NCBI GenBank assembly: GCA_018238205.1
Contig: JABCTV010000004.1
Location: 1-61,440, forward strand
DNA: 61,440 bases
Direction of reading: 5' to 3'
Origin: Candidatus Thorarchaeota archaeon
GTDB lineage: Archaea; Asgardarchaeota; Thorarchaeia; Thorarchaeales; Thorarchaeaceae
The position numbers were made by a program, and so were the translations under genes. Below are positions 9,003 through 17,388 of this stretch, piece by piece. Each line of letters starts with the position of its first letter. Within the stretch, counting starts at the first letter, position 1. The notes below the pieces were generated by a model. It had not been told where the DNA came from, searched no databases, and saw nothing but the letters and a program-made list of their open reading frames with translations.

Positions 9003-10439
9003 ATGACATCAATAGACTCTACAATCAACGATTTACACTCGACAAGAAACGCCGTGGAGAAAATTCTGGAGCATACCATGGAAGGTATCGCTATCATTGG
9101 AAATGATAAGAGGATAGAATACGTCAACGACCGGGTCTGTGAGATTATAGGTTGGCCCCGCGATAAGATTCTTGGGCAGTCTTTCCTGAGATTTCTTCAT
9201 CCTGACAACTCTGATCTTGTTGAGAAACGATATGCTCACAGGCTTGACGGAGAACCAATTACTCCAACCTATGAAACCATAGTGCTTCGTGATAACACCG
9301 AGCCCAGAAATCTCCAAGTTCGTACAACAGTCTTGCCAAACGGTGAGAATGATATCAAGATACTTGCACAGTTACGTGATGTGACAGAGGAGCGTAAGAC
9401 TCAATGTTTGCTCTCTGAGTATGTGATGAAGTACTCCACATTACTGGAAACAATGAACGAGGGGCTTGGAGTCATCGACGATGAAGGAGTCTTGGTCCAT
9501 GCAAACGCCGTTCTGTGCAAGATGCTCGAATACACCGAGAAAGAATTAGTGGGTATGATCACATCTGACATCATGCATGGCTTTACACTTGATGCAGTAT
9601 TTGATAAGATAAAGGAGCGTATCGCTGGCAAAGCAAGTCGCTATGAAACCAGTCTTATTCATAGGTCCGGAAGGTTGGTTCCCACAATGGTTTCAGCATC
9701 TCCTCTGTTCAGTGAGGAAGGGGAGTACAAGGGGAGTATCGCCATTTTCACTGATATCACCAAACAGAAAATAATTGAGAAAGACCTTCAAACTGCCAGA
9801 GATAGGTCACTTCTGTATCTAGACCTGATGAGCCACGATCTCCGGAACCACCTGCAAGAGATTCAGGTTGCCGCAGGACTCCTGCAATTCAAAGCAGACA
9901 CCGCCTCTATTCTTGACCTCCATGAACGTATACTACATGCAGTATCAAAGTCTTCCAGAGTCATTGCTGAAACTCAGACCATCGATGCTCTAGCTGAACT
10001 TCCGCTTAGTGATAGACTACTTGATAGAGCGCTCAATGAAACTTTGATGGCAGCGATAACACTTTTTGATGATGTTGAATTCCGCATGTCAATTCAAGTA
10101 TCCGATGCTCGAATAAGAGCAGATGAGTATCTTGAGTTGTTATTATCCGACCTTTTATCAAATTCATGCGAACACAGTCCAGAAGATGGGAAGCGAGTCT
10201 GGGTTAGTCTCACTGAAGCGAAAACTACCTACGAGCTGGAAGTCAGTGACAATAGACCCAATTTGTTTGACAGTCAAGAAAAAGGACTACTCGGTACCCG
10301 TCCGCGTTTTAGGGGTCTGCGATTGCATCTTGTGCACTACATCGTGGAAAAATATGGAGGAACCCTCGAAGTTCTTAACAGAGTTAGTGATGAGCCGAGT
10401 CAAGGAACAATGGTAAAAATATCATTTCCAAAAATGTAA
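9003..10439 (+). CDS. PAS-PAS sensor histidine kinase (cytosolic)
   Basis: 478 residues without membrane segments. Two PAS domains (about residues 15-130, with EGIAIIGNDKRIEYVND, and 140-260, with EGLGVIDDEGVLVHAN) precede a dimerisation helix carrying the phospho-acceptor H278 in SHDLRNHLQEI, and a C-terminal HATPase domain. The N-box is LLSDLLSNSCEHSP. The G1 box reads SDNRPNLFD rather than the usual DNGPG, and the G2 region reads RGLRLHLV, so ATP binding may be altered. No response regulator lies adjacent, so it is an orphan sensor. The signal is unknown; cytosolic PAS sensors often read redox state or small ligands. It probably has its own promoter in the gap after fbp. Confidence 0.85.
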   Translation: MTSIDSTINDLHSTRNAVEKILEHTMEGIAIIGNDKRIEYVNDRVCEIIGWPRDKILGQSFLRFLHPDNSDLVEKRYAHRLDGEPITPTYETIVLRDNTEPRNLQVRTTVLPNGENDIKILAQLRDVTEERKTQCLLSEYVMKYSTLLETMNEGLGVIDDEGVLVHANAVLCKMLEYTEKELVGMITSDIMHGFTLDAVFDKIKERIAGKASRYETSLIHRSGRLVPTMVSASPLFSEEGEYKGSIAIFTDITKQKIIEKDLQTARDRSLLYLDLMSHDLRNHLQEIQVAAGLLQFKADTASILDLHERILHAVSKSSRVIAETQTIDALAELPLSDRLLDRALNETLMAAITLFDDVEFRMSIQVSDARIRADEYLELLLSDLLSNSCEHSPEDGKRVWVSLTEAKTTYELEVSDNRPNLFDSQEKGLLGTRPRFRGLRLHLVHYIVEKYGGTLEVLNRVSDEPSQGTMVKISFPKM

Positions 10440-10642
10440 ACAATTTATGGGTCGTTGGACAATCTTCGATTCTTGCCTTGATGGGTGCCCATTTTCTCGA
10501 TAGGAACATCATCCAGTTCTTTTGGCAATTAACTATTAATATTTTTTAGATAAGTTTATCATTTAACAAACAACTCTAATCTTAGAGCATCATAGCTCTT
10601 GGGGATTATTTTCGTACTAAAAAAAGAGAGGTTTCTGAAATC

Positions 10643-11056
10643 GTGAAAATATCAGACCGAATGAACAACATGCTTGGACTTTTTCTTGTTCTGATAGGAC
10701 TTATCATTCAAGGTTGGTTCAGTATCTTTCAACTTGCTACTGATGGCATAACTTATACAAACATAGTTTGGTATGATGTTGGCATAATCCTGATCATTAC
10801 TGGGAGTGTTCTGCTTGCCACTCTAAACATTTATTGGATATTCGCTATCCATCACAGAATAAATTATGCAATCGCCATGATTGGTATTGTTGGATTGAGT
10901 ATACTCCTCATTTTCAGGGTGTATCTTGAGAGCTTACTATTTCCAAGGATAATGATTGTTAATTTCTTGATTCTTGATTTGTTTTGGATTTTCTTGCTTG
11001 GATTGCTCTTAAAGAGATTCCAAACAAAAGCAAATACTGCAGGTGCCACAAACTGA
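10643..11056 (+). CDS. Small polytopic membrane protein
   Basis: 137 residues with four predicted transmembrane helices (LGLFLVLIGLIIQGWF; a second around IILIITGSVLLATLNI; a third around IAMIGIVGLSILLIF; a fourth around ILDLFWIFLLGLLL) and a basic tail. The start is GTG, supported by AGAGAGG upstream. I recognise no family. The preceding 203-base gap (10440-10642) is very AT-rich and should hold its promoter. A terminator hairpin overlaps its stop codon. Confidence 0.65.
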   Translation: MKISDRMNNMLGLFLVLIGLIIQGWFSIFQLATDGITYTNIVWYDVGIILIITGSVLLATLNIYWIFAIHHRINYAIAMIGIVGLSILLIFRVYLESLLFPRIMIVNFLILDLFWIFLLGLLLKRFQTKANTAGATN

Positions 11057-11074
11057 GGGAATTAGTCCTCAGTT
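11051..11074 (+). terminator. Hairpin terminator overlapping the stop of the membrane protein gene
   Basis: Perfect eight-base stem AACTGAGG / CCTCAGTT with an eight-base loop and a following T-rich run. The TGA stop codon of the upstream gene lies within the left arm. It separates two convergent genes and may serve both strands. Confidence 0.65.
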
Positions 11075-11090
11075 TCTTTTTCAGTGACTA

Positions 11091-11381
11091 TCATCCAGTT
11101 CTTTTGATGATATGGTAACCAAACTTAGTTTTGACTGGTTCTGTGGTCATAGCACCAACATTCAATCGAAATGCCGCTTTTTCAAACTCAGGAACCATCT
11201 GTCCCTTTGTGAACCAACCTAGGTCTCCACCTTTCTTCTTGGATGGGCAGCTACTGAATTTTAGTGCAATCTTCTTGAAGTCTTCTCCCTCAGCGATTCT
11301 GCTGACGAGAGCTTGTGCCTGACTATGTTTGTCAACAAGGATGTGACTTGCGCGTACCTTTCCTGCTTTTCCTTTTGCCAT
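11091..11381 (-). CDS. Parvulin-type peptidyl-prolyl cis-trans isomerase
   Basis: 96 residues starting at the ATG at 11381 (MAKGKAGKVRASHILV), which has a CAGGTGAT binding site just upstream. The open frame runs 30 codons further upstream, but that part would overlap the promoter of the divergent gene. A single rotamase domain shows RASHILV, GEDFKKIALKFSSCPS, GGDLGWF and the closing FGYHIIKRTG. It is a small cytosolic PpiC/PinA-like protein of the size typical of archaeal parvulins, which speed proline isomerisation during folding. Transcribed convergently with the membrane protein gene. Confidence 0.92.
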   Translation of the reverse strand: MAKGKAGKVRASHILVDKHSQAQALVSRIAEGEDFKKIALKFSSCPSKKKGGDLGWFTKGQMVPEFEKAAFRLNVGAMTTEPVKTKFGYHIIKRTG

Positions 11382-11528
11382 AAATATCACCTGATAATTG
11401 GGTGTTCTGATGTTGTCTGAAAAATCAGACAGTCTTAAACTTGTGCAAATATGATGTTGATTAAGACTCAACCCGAGGTTTTATGTTAAGGTGTGCAATA
11501 TCCGAGATATTCCATTGGTGAATATACA

Positions 11529-12569
11529 ATGAAGGCTACAGTATTTCATGAGCATGGCGGACCTGATGTTCTATCCTATGAGGTTATTGATACTCCTACA
11601 ATTGAAGCGAATCAGGTCTTGATCAAGGTAAATTATGTTGCACTGAATCATCTTGACCTCTTTATACGGGGAGGTATTCCTGGTCTTAAATTGGAGATGC
11701 CCCACATTCTTGGTAGTGATATCAGTGGTGAGATTACTGAGGTCGGAAGTAAAGTTAGTGATTCATTAGAAGTTGGTCAGAAGATTATCGTAGATCCGGG
11801 TGTTTCTTGTGGAGTTTGCGAATTCTGTATTCGTGGACAGGAATCACTCTGTTCATCTTATGGAATAATTGGTGAACATTATCGAGGTGGATACGCAGAG
11901 TATCTCAATGTGGCCGCACAAAATGTCATACCCATTCCAAAAGAGAGTGGTCTAGATATGGCTGGCGCTGCTTCTATTCCCCTGACTCTCATGACTGCGT
12001 GGAGAATGTTGATGACTAAGGCTCAGATCAAAGCTGGAGATGATATTCTTATCATTGGGATTGGGGGTGGCGTGGCTCTCGCAGGACTTCAGATTGCAAA
12101 AGCTGCAGGAGCTAGAGTGATTGTCACAAGTTCTTCTGACAAAAAGCTGGAGAAGGCATACACCCTAGGTGCGGATGAAGGTATCAATCACAATGAAACG
12201 CCTGATTATCACAAGGAGATCTATCGATTAACAAACAAGCGTGGTGTCGACATTGTTGTAGACTCTGTCGGACAGGCAACATGGGCAAGAAGTATGAAGA
12301 GTCTGAGAAAGGGTGGGAAACTTGTCACTTGTGGGGCAACATCTGGACCGATTGCCGAAACCAATGTGAACCTCCTCTTTTGGAAGCAACTTGAAATTCT
12401 TGGTTCGACAATGGGAAGCAGAGATGAGCTTCGAACGGCGCTAAAGCTGGTCTGGAACGGCACTATCCGGCCTACAGTAGACCGAATCCTACCACTCTCT
12501 AAAGCACAAGAGGCTCACGAAATCCTCGAACAGGGTGCTCAGATGGGTAAACTCGTTCTCAAACCATGA
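11529..12569 (+). CDS. Medium-chain dehydrogenase/reductase (zinc-type ADH or quinone oxidoreductase)
   Basis: 346 residues from the ATG at 11529 (MKATVFHEHGGPDVL), with GGTGA ten bases upstream; a GTG 36 bases earlier is in frame but unlikely. GroES-like N-domain and Rossmann domain (IIGIGGGVALAGLQIAKAAG). The structural zinc site is present (CGVCEFCIRGQESLC), but the catalytic-zinc positions are changed: NHLD where alcohol dehydrogenases have Cys, and LGSDISG in place of GHE. It is therefore more likely an NAD(P)H-dependent quinone or enone reductase than a zinc alcohol dehydrogenase. The substrate is unknown. Confidence 0.85.
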   Translation: MKATVFHEHGGPDVLSYEVIDTPTIEANQVLIKVNYVALNHLDLFIRGGIPGLKLEMPHILGSDISGEITEVGSKVSDSLEVGQKIIVDPGVSCGVCEFCIRGQESLCSSYGIIGEHYRGGYAEYLNVAAQNVIPIPKESGLDMAGAASIPLTLMTAWRMLMTKAQIKAGDDILIIGIGGGVALAGLQIAKAAGARVIVTSSSDKKLEKAYTLGADEGINHNETPDYHKEIYRLTNKRGVDIVVDSVGQATWARSMKSLRKGGKLVTCGATSGPIAETNVNLLFWKQLEILGSTMGSRDELRTALKLVWNGTIRPTVDRILPLSKAQEAHEILEQGAQMGKLVLKP

Positions 12570-12649
12570 AAAGTTAGTAATACTGGGATACGCACCACAA
12601 TCAGACACCCCTTCATTATGATGTTTACATCCAATGATGTTGGTGTACA

Positions 12650-12877
12650 ATGAGAGTCGTTACTATTTGCATGCCTGAATCATATGTTGATGGCGTTGAC
12701 GAACTTATCGGACAGAACAAATACCCTAATCGTTCAGAGGTGATCCGAATCGCAATTCGAGATCTTCTTGTAGATGAACTGTGGGGTGAACGTAAGGTTT
12801 CAGGTGGTCTCCCACTAATTGCTCAACTGGAACAAATGGCAATCCAAAATGCAGCAAAGCCCAGTCCCCCACCATGA
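12650..12877 (+). CDS. Ribbon-helix-helix (CopG-type) DNA-binding protein
   Basis: 75 residues. The N-terminal half has a clear RHH fold: beta strand RVVTICMPESYVDGVDELI followed by the NKYPNRSEVIRIAIRDLL helix pair. Such dimers bind palindromic operators and usually repress nearby or own genes. The C-terminal part is a short amphipathic tail ending in prolines. No toxin gene follows, so it is not an obvious antitoxin. Targets are unknown. Confidence 0.85.
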   Translation: MRVVTICMPESYVDGVDELIGQNKYPNRSEVIRIAIRDLLVDELWGERKVSGGLPLIAQLEQMAIQNAAKPSPPP

Positions 12878-13009
12878 TGTATACAACTGAGCTACCTTTT
12901 TCTATGACTGGGTAGGATTTCTAGAAGAGCATTGGGATTACAGAGTAGCGCAAATCTGTATTCTTTCAAAACAAATTGCTCATTCCTCAATTAGGAGCGA
13001 ATCTGAAAA

Positions 13010-13579
13010 ATGTCAAGATTCTTTCGACGAAAAAAGACCGATAAAAAGGATGATGGGACCGCTGATGCAGAACCTATAGACGCTGCTGAGGCCGAGATTG
13101 TAGAAGATGAAGAATCTGGTGATGCTCCAGATGCTGTGGAAGAGTCAGCGGCTGAAGATGTTCCCACAGTTCGAGGGGATACAATTCCCTATCATTCAGA
13201 GATCCAAGAACGCCTCATGTACATGTTCAACGATTCAAGTATTGGCGCGGGGATTGAAGGAACTGACGAATTCTACATTGAATTCATGGCAATGGGTGAA
13301 AGATTCTGGATTGGGAAAGCACCACTTGGCGATATTGAAATAAAAACTGGTGCTATGACTGACCAAGATGCACATGTGAGAATTGCAAATGACGTTGTTT
13401 CTGATCTTCTATCAGCAGCTAACTTTGCTGAATTCTCTAAGATTTATCTCCAGTACTACAAGTCTGCTGAGGCTGGAAAGTTCGTTAAGATCGAGGTACG
13501 AAAACCCATAACCGACCTTAACCGTCGAGGTTATGCAAGAGTACCCATCATGAAACTTCTCATTGGTTCAGCAAGATAG
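13010..13579 (+). CDS. Hypothetical protein with acidic N-terminus and SCP2-like domain
   Basis: 189 residues. The first 15 are basic (MSRFFRRKKTDKKDD), then about 45 residues are strongly acidic and Ala-rich with no predicted fold. The remaining 125 residues look like a mixed alpha/beta domain resembling the SCP2 sterol-carrier fold (FYIEFMAMGERFWIGK, DAHVRIANDVVSDLL, FSKIYLQYYKSAEAGKF). SCP2-like domains bind lipids or hydrophobic ligands; that role is inferred and weak. It stands alone before tpiA. The 132-base gap before it shows only a weak CTACC/GGGTAG dyad. Confidence 0.6.
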   Translation: MSRFFRRKKTDKKDDGTADAEPIDAAEAEIVEDEESGDAPDAVEESAAEDVPTVRGDTIPYHSEIQERLMYMFNDSSIGAGIEGTDEFYIEFMAMGERFWIGKAPLGDIEIKTGAMTDQDAHVRIANDVVSDLLSAANFAEFSKIYLQYYKSAEAGKFVKIEVRKPITDLNRRGYARVPIMKLLIGSAR

Positions 13580-13662
13580 ACAGCTAAATTACACTCCTGC
13601 AAATGTCTAGCAATAGTTATAATCAGGACTGTTGCTGCTTGGCATAATCAGGTGGGATATGA

Positions 13663-14346
13663 TTGACGAATATCAAAACTCCTGTTGTCATTATCAATCT
13701 GAAAACATACCCGCAAGCAACTGGTGAGAAGGCTGTTCTTCTTGCTCAGATTTGTGAAAAGGTATCAAATCAATATGATGTGCCCATTGTCGTTGCACCT
13801 CAGATTCCAGATATATTCCGAGTAGCGAAAGCTGTTGAGATTCCAGTATTCTCCCAGCATATGGATGCCGGCGAGCCTGGACGATTCACAGGTCATTCCT
13901 TGGGCGAAACACTTGTAGAGGCTGGTTGTGCTGGAACACTCCTGAATCATTCTGAAAACCGAATGCAACTGGCTGATATTGAAGCATCTATCGACAAGTC
14001 ACACAAGCTCAATCTCTATGCAGTGGTCTGTACAAACAATATCTTGGTGAGCGTTGCTGCCGCAACTATGAATCCTTGGGCCGTAGCTGTTGAGCCTCCA
14101 GAGCTTATTGGTTCTGGAATTTCAGTATCTCAAGCACAGCCAGAGATAATCTCTGGTACAGTGGAGAAGATCCGTAAGGTAAACAAGGATGTTGTGATTC
14201 TTTGTGGTGCTGGAATCGGTAACGGTGATGATGTTACATCTGCGATCAAACTAGGTGCACAGGGAGTACTTCTTGCCTCTGCAGTAGCCAAATCTGACAA
14301 ACCCGAAGATGTTCTGGCTGACCTTGTTTCACCACTAAGCAAATAG
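13663..14346 (+). CDS. tpiA: Triosephosphate isomerase, archaeal type
   Basis: 227 residues, the short form typical of archaea (bacterial enzymes are about 250). It interconverts DHAP and glyceraldehyde-3-phosphate. Catalytic residues are all visible: N12 and K14 in INLKTY, H96 in LLNHSENR and E144 in AVEPPELIG. The phosphate-binding ends GAGIGNGDDV and GVLLASAVAK are also present. The start is TTG, chosen because GGTGGGA lies about seven bases upstream and the protein begins directly with the first beta strand. It joins the aldolases upstream in central sugar metabolism. Confidence 0.95.
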   Translation: MTNIKTPVVIINLKTYPQATGEKAVLLAQICEKVSNQYDVPIVVAPQIPDIFRVAKAVEIPVFSQHMDAGEPGRFTGHSLGETLVEAGCAGTLLNHSENRMQLADIEASIDKSHKLNLYAVVCTNNILVSVAAATMNPWAVAVEPPELIGSGISVSQAQPEIISGTVEKIRKVNKDVVILCGAGIGNGDDVTSAIKLGAQGVLLASAVAKSDKPEDVLADLVSPLSK

Positions 14347-14402
14347 TACCTTCCGTTTCATTTTTCTTTGATTCGGACTGGAATGTAATCAGGCGAAATA
14401 CG

Positions 14403-15290
14403 ATGAAAGTGTCATTAGAGTGTGCACACTGTCTACTTGAACGAGCCATCAATCAGGTTCGTTTAGCAACAGATGATTCTGAACTCCAGATGAGGGTTAT
14501 CACAGAAATGACAAAGTTTCTTGGAGAGAATTTCAATAGCGAATCAGTACCAAGCAACATTGGAACAGACCGAGACCTGATTGTTCAGCGTATGACCGGG
14601 AAGGATCCCTATGAGGCCTTGAAACACGAATCAAATGTTATGGCACTCAATATCCTTCCAGAACTCATCCAGCTTGTAGATGAGGCAAAAGACCCGGACT
14701 CTATGTTTCGTACCGCCACTCTCATAGCTGCTGCAGCTAATGCAATTGAGTTTGATGTGTCTGGACAAGAATTCAGTCTTGATGAACTAAGACAAATTCT
14801 CGACAATGTTGAATCCGATCTTGCTGTTGACCAAGTAGATGAATTTCGCAAATTATGTGAAAACGTCAATGAGGTCATCTTTCTGCATGATAATGCTGGA
14901 GAAGTTGTTCTTGATATGATTCTGATGCGTGAAATAAAGCGTCTTGGACCGAAGGTGATTGCAGTCGTTAAGGGCGGCCCCATCCTGAATGATGCCACTA
15001 TGATTGATGCTGACGAGGTAAATCTTCTAGATTATGCTGATGAGGTCATAGATACAGGCGCTCCCGCAATAGGTGTCAACCTCGAACGTAATTCTAAGGA
15101 GTTTCTAGACATCTTCCATTCTGCTGAGTTAATTGTAGCAAAAGGTATGGGTAACTTTGAGTCATTGACCGAATTTGAGCCTGAAGCTCCCACGGTTCAT
15201 ATCATGAGGACGAAGTGTATTCCTGTAGCAAAACATGTTGGCGTTCAGAAAAACAAGAATGTTGTAATGATCCGACATCCCCCAAAATAG
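14403..15290 (+). CDS. DUF89-family metal-dependent damage-control phosphatase
   Basis: 295 residues of the DUF89/ARMT1-like family. Signature pieces are the N-terminal SLECAHCLLERAINQ with a CxxC pair, the metal-binding FLHDNAGEVVLD near residue 165, VVKGGPILNDAT and AKGMGNFESL. Family members are Co/Mn/Ni-dependent phosphatases thought to remove damaged or overflow phosphometabolites. The archaeal subfamily carries the N-terminal Cys motif seen here. It lies 56 bases after tpiA in the same direction and may be cotranscribed. Confidence 0.88.
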   Translation: MKVSLECAHCLLERAINQVRLATDDSELQMRVITEMTKFLGENFNSESVPSNIGTDRDLIVQRMTGKDPYEALKHESNVMALNILPELIQLVDEAKDPDSMFRTATLIAAAANAIEFDVSGQEFSLDELRQILDNVESDLAVDQVDEFRKLCENVNEVIFLHDNAGEVVLDMILMREIKRLGPKVIAVVKGGPILNDATMIDADEVNLLDYADEVIDTGAPAIGVNLERNSKEFLDIFHSAELIVAKGMGNFESLTEFEPEAPTVHIMRTKCIPVAKHVGVQKNKNVVMIRHPPK

Positions 15291-15302
15291 AATGATTTAG
15301 TT

Positions 15303-16133
15303 CTAAGCCATTCCTTCCTTGTAGGGTTTCAGACCATGAACCAGTGGAGTTGCTGCAATAAAATCAATCTTCAACTCTGGAAATTCAAGGCTAATACTAT
15401 CTCGTAATCGTTTCATACCAGGATCTTCGCTCACAAAAGCTCCGAGCTCAAGAGTATTCATTCCTTCCTCCTTTGCTAAGAGTCTAAGATCTGGTGCTAA
15501 TTCACCGGTGACAAGAGTCTTGATGTCCTGTTGTCGTGCATTGATGATATCTGGCATATCCACATGATTTCCAGCAATTACGAGTACATCTCCAACTTCA
15601 TCATCAAGGTCTCCTGAAAACATCACTGTGCTGAGATTCAACTTTGATGCAATATAATTAGCAAACCCAGAATGATTTTTGACACCAGGTGGTTTGCAAA
15701 TCCTGCCAATCGTTGCAAGCTGTCCATAATCACTTTCAGTTGAAAAATCCCCGATTTTCTCTAGACCTAGTGTGTCCAGGAGTGCGTCATTAAGACCATC
15801 TCTCGCGCATAACCATCCACTGCCAATTACATAGGTTGAGATGTAGTTCTTAGCTAAGAGGCGAACCCTTACAAGATCCAATCCTGAGAGTCTATCAATA
15901 ACAAATGGGAATAACGGTCGATAGGTAACAAGAAGGTTGGACTTGTCCTGCGACGCTTTAGTGACCACTCGCGCAGATGGATAGGTAGCAATCAACACTC
16001 TCTTCACAGTAGTGTTGGTCTGGTCTGTATCCGACTGTGGACCTATTTCCACTCGACTCTCTAGTCCTTGGATAGTCATATCTCTTGGAGCTAGTTCTTG
16101 TAAACGCTTGACTATCTGAAGAAGTGTCGTCAT
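15303..16133 (-). CDS. NIF3-like protein, metal site degenerate
   Basis: 276 residues with the overall pattern of the NIF3/YbgI family: LLVTYRPLFP near residue 68 where the family has LLISHHPLF, and TGELAPDLRLLAKEEGMNTLELGAFVSE near the C-terminus where it has TGE...GHY. The paired His of the HHP motif and the GHY histidine, which bind two metals in YbgI, are replaced by YR and by GAF. It probably lacks the usual di-metal centre. NIF3 function is poorly known even for intact members. It converges on the DUF89 gene with 12 bases between stops. Confidence 0.7.
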   Translation of the reverse strand: MTTLLQIVKRLQELAPRDMTIQGLESRVEIGPQSDTDQTNTTVKRVLIATYPSARVVTKASQDKSNLLVTYRPLFPFVIDRLSGLDLVRVRLLAKNYISTYVIGSGWLCARDGLNDALLDTLGLEKIGDFSTESDYGQLATIGRICKPPGVKNHSGFANYIASKLNLSTVMFSGDLDDEVGDVLVIAGNHVDMPDIINARQQDIKTLVTGELAPDLRLLAKEEGMNTLELGAFVSEDPGMKRLRDSISLEFPELKIDFIAATPLVHGLKPYKEGMA

Positions 16134-16225
16134 AATCCTACCTTCCGCTTATTAGGTTGACAGACTGAATAGAAGATTGTCAGTCTTATTCTTTTTGATG
16201 CTTGAGAAAATCTGATGTCGCGAGG

Positions 16226-16624
16226 TTATTCTGAAGTTTCTGTAACTTCTTCCTCTGCGGGCTCATCATCATCGTCGGAGTAGAGCTCTTCAAGTTCCTT
16301 GCTAATCTCTTCCTCCTCTGGTTCTTCATCAATGACCTCAAGTTCTGGCTTTTCCTCGATCGCTTCAAGCTCTGGTTTATCTTCAATGACCTCAAGTTCT
16401 GGTTCTTTCACTTTCTTCTTCTTTTCTTTCTCTGGCTTGGCCTTCTTGGTGTCAACCTTTGAGATTGTCTTCTCTTCAGCCTTACCGCTCCTCTTCTTAA
16501 TCTTCCAGAACTCTTTCTTAGCAGCTCGAAGCCTGTCTATTTTTCTGTAATCGACCTGTTGTGGATTCTGACCCTTTCTGAGTCTGACACGTTCACGCTT
16601 GAGGGCTTTCTGTTTGTTAGTCAT
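16226..16624 (-). CDS. Highly charged hypothetical protein with tandem acidic repeats
   Basis: 132 residues. Residues 1-70 are very basic and helical (MTNKQKALKRERVRLRKGQN, Lys-rich to about KKKKVKE). Residues 72-104 hold three about ten-residue repeats of the form PELEVIEDK, and the rest is a Glu/Asp tail. A basic head with an acidic tail suggests an RNA-, DNA- or ribosome-associated disordered protein, but no family is recognised. Located upstream of the NIF3-like gene on the same strand. Confidence 0.6.
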   Translation of the reverse strand: MTNKQKALKRERVRLRKGQNPQQVDYRKIDRLRAAKKEFWKIKKRSGKAEEKTISKVDTKKAKPEKEKKKKVKEPELEVIEDKPELEAIEEKPELEVIDEEPEEEEISKELEELYSDDDDEPAEEEVTETSE

Positions 16625-16737
16625 TGACGGTCACCGTTGCGTTCGTGCCTCTACCTGTTTTATAACTGTGTCGTAAGCAAACGTTTTGGGTTCATAATCA
16701 TTGGTGATAAATCATAAAGCCCTACTGGAGCAAATCC

Positions 16738-16743
16738 TTTAAG
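16738..16743 (+). promoter_or_regulatory. TATA-like element for tRNA-Arg(CCG)
   Basis: TTTAAG lies 23-28 bases before the mature tRNA 5' end, the usual archaeal TATA spacing. Confidence 0.35.
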
Positions 16744-16765
16744 AAACTCCAAACTTCAGTCCGGT

Positions 16766-16843
16766 GGGGCCGTAGTCTAGCCTGGATAAGGCACCAGCCT
16801 CCGGAGTTGGTAATCCCCGGTTCAAATCCGGGCGGTCCCGCCA
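16766..16843 (+). tRNA. tRNA-Arg, anticodon CCG
   Basis: Complete 78-base cloverleaf with encoded CCA. The acceptor stem GGGGCCG pairs with CGGTCCC (one G-U), the discriminator is G, and the anticodon stem is CCAGC / GTTGG around loop CTCCGGA, giving anticodon CCG at 16801-16803 (reads CGG). The T arm has GGTTCAAATCC. It differs from the tRNA-Arg 350 bases downstream mainly in the anticodon arm, variable region and a few D-loop bases. Confidence 0.95.
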
Positions 16844-16873
16844 TACTATCTTTTTGAAACACCAAAATCGGAC

Positions 16874-16880
16874 TTTATAT
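16874..16880 (+). promoter_or_regulatory. TATA box for the 68-residue gene
   Basis: TTTATAT, 41 bases before the ATG at 16921, with GAGG closer to the start. This places transcription start near 16905 and a very short leader. Confidence 0.5.
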
Positions 16881-16920
16881 GCTTCATGCCATCAAAATAG
16901 TATGACATGAGGTTTCAATC

Positions 16921-17127
16921 ATGAGCATTATTGGAGAACCGACCACATCAGAAGAAAAAGTTGTGACTCGTTTCACGCGTTATCTGAACGGTCCTATGGG
17001 GAAAACTGTTTTAGAAAATCTCGATGAGGGTGAGAGTTTCGTTCTGCAGACCTCCGAACACACTCTTCGCATTACAAAGCAACGAGGCCGTGCTGTGGTG
17101 AAATTGATACCATTTTCCCTTGCCTAA
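16921..17127 (+). CDS. Small hypothetical protein between two tRNA-Arg genes
   Basis: 68 residues (starts MSIIGEPTTSEEKVVTRFTR), preceded by a good TATA box and a GAGG binding site. The second half (SFVLQTSEHTLRITKQRGRA) looks like beta strands. No family is recognised. Its own promoter and codon use like the neighbours argue that it is a real gene. Confidence 0.65.
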   Translation: MSIIGEPTTSEEKVVTRFTRYLNGPMGKTVLENLDEGESFVLQTSEHTLRITKQRGRAVVKLIPFSLA

Positions 17128-17160
17128 GCAAACAGGCTTGCATGGTTTATTACGAAGACT

Positions 17161-17170
17161 CTATAAGTTA
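17161..17170 (+). promoter_or_regulatory. TATA box for tRNA-Arg(GCG)
   Basis: CTATAAGTTA ends about 20 bases before the tRNA 5' end, with the TATAA core at the expected archaeal distance. Confidence 0.5.
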
Positions 17171-17190
17171 AACTTGGCCTCTCGAAAAAT

Positions 17191-17268
17191 GGGGCCGTAG
17201 TCTAGTATGGATAAGGCACCAGCTTGCGGAGCTGGGTATCTCCGGTTCGAATCCGGACGGTCCCGCCA
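17191..17268 (+). tRNA. tRNA-Arg, anticodon GCG
   Basis: Complete 78-base cloverleaf with encoded CCA. Acceptor stem GGGGCCG / CGGTCCC, discriminator G, anticodon stem CCAGC / GCTGG around loop TTGCGGA, giving anticodon GCG (reads CGC and CGT). T arm GGTTCGAATCC. Closely related to the upstream tRNA-Arg(CCG), with which it probably shares a duplication origin. Confidence 0.95.
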
Positions 17269-17388
17269 CTATTTCTATGAATTCTTTGAATGAAACAGCT
17301 CGACAAGAAGCTTAAATGGGACTAATTTTTCGACGATAGAGTAACTAGAATCACACTAGTTGTAGTAGCCCTTAGAGATGCAATCATC

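Noticed and set aside
11382-11471. Longer N-terminus for the parvulin
   Set aside because: The extra 30 codons lack a binding site and overlap the promoter of the divergent oxidoreductase, while the internal ATG has a clear binding site.
12650-12877. Toxin-antitoxin pair with the RHH protein as antitoxin
   Set aside because: No toxin-like gene lies on either side.
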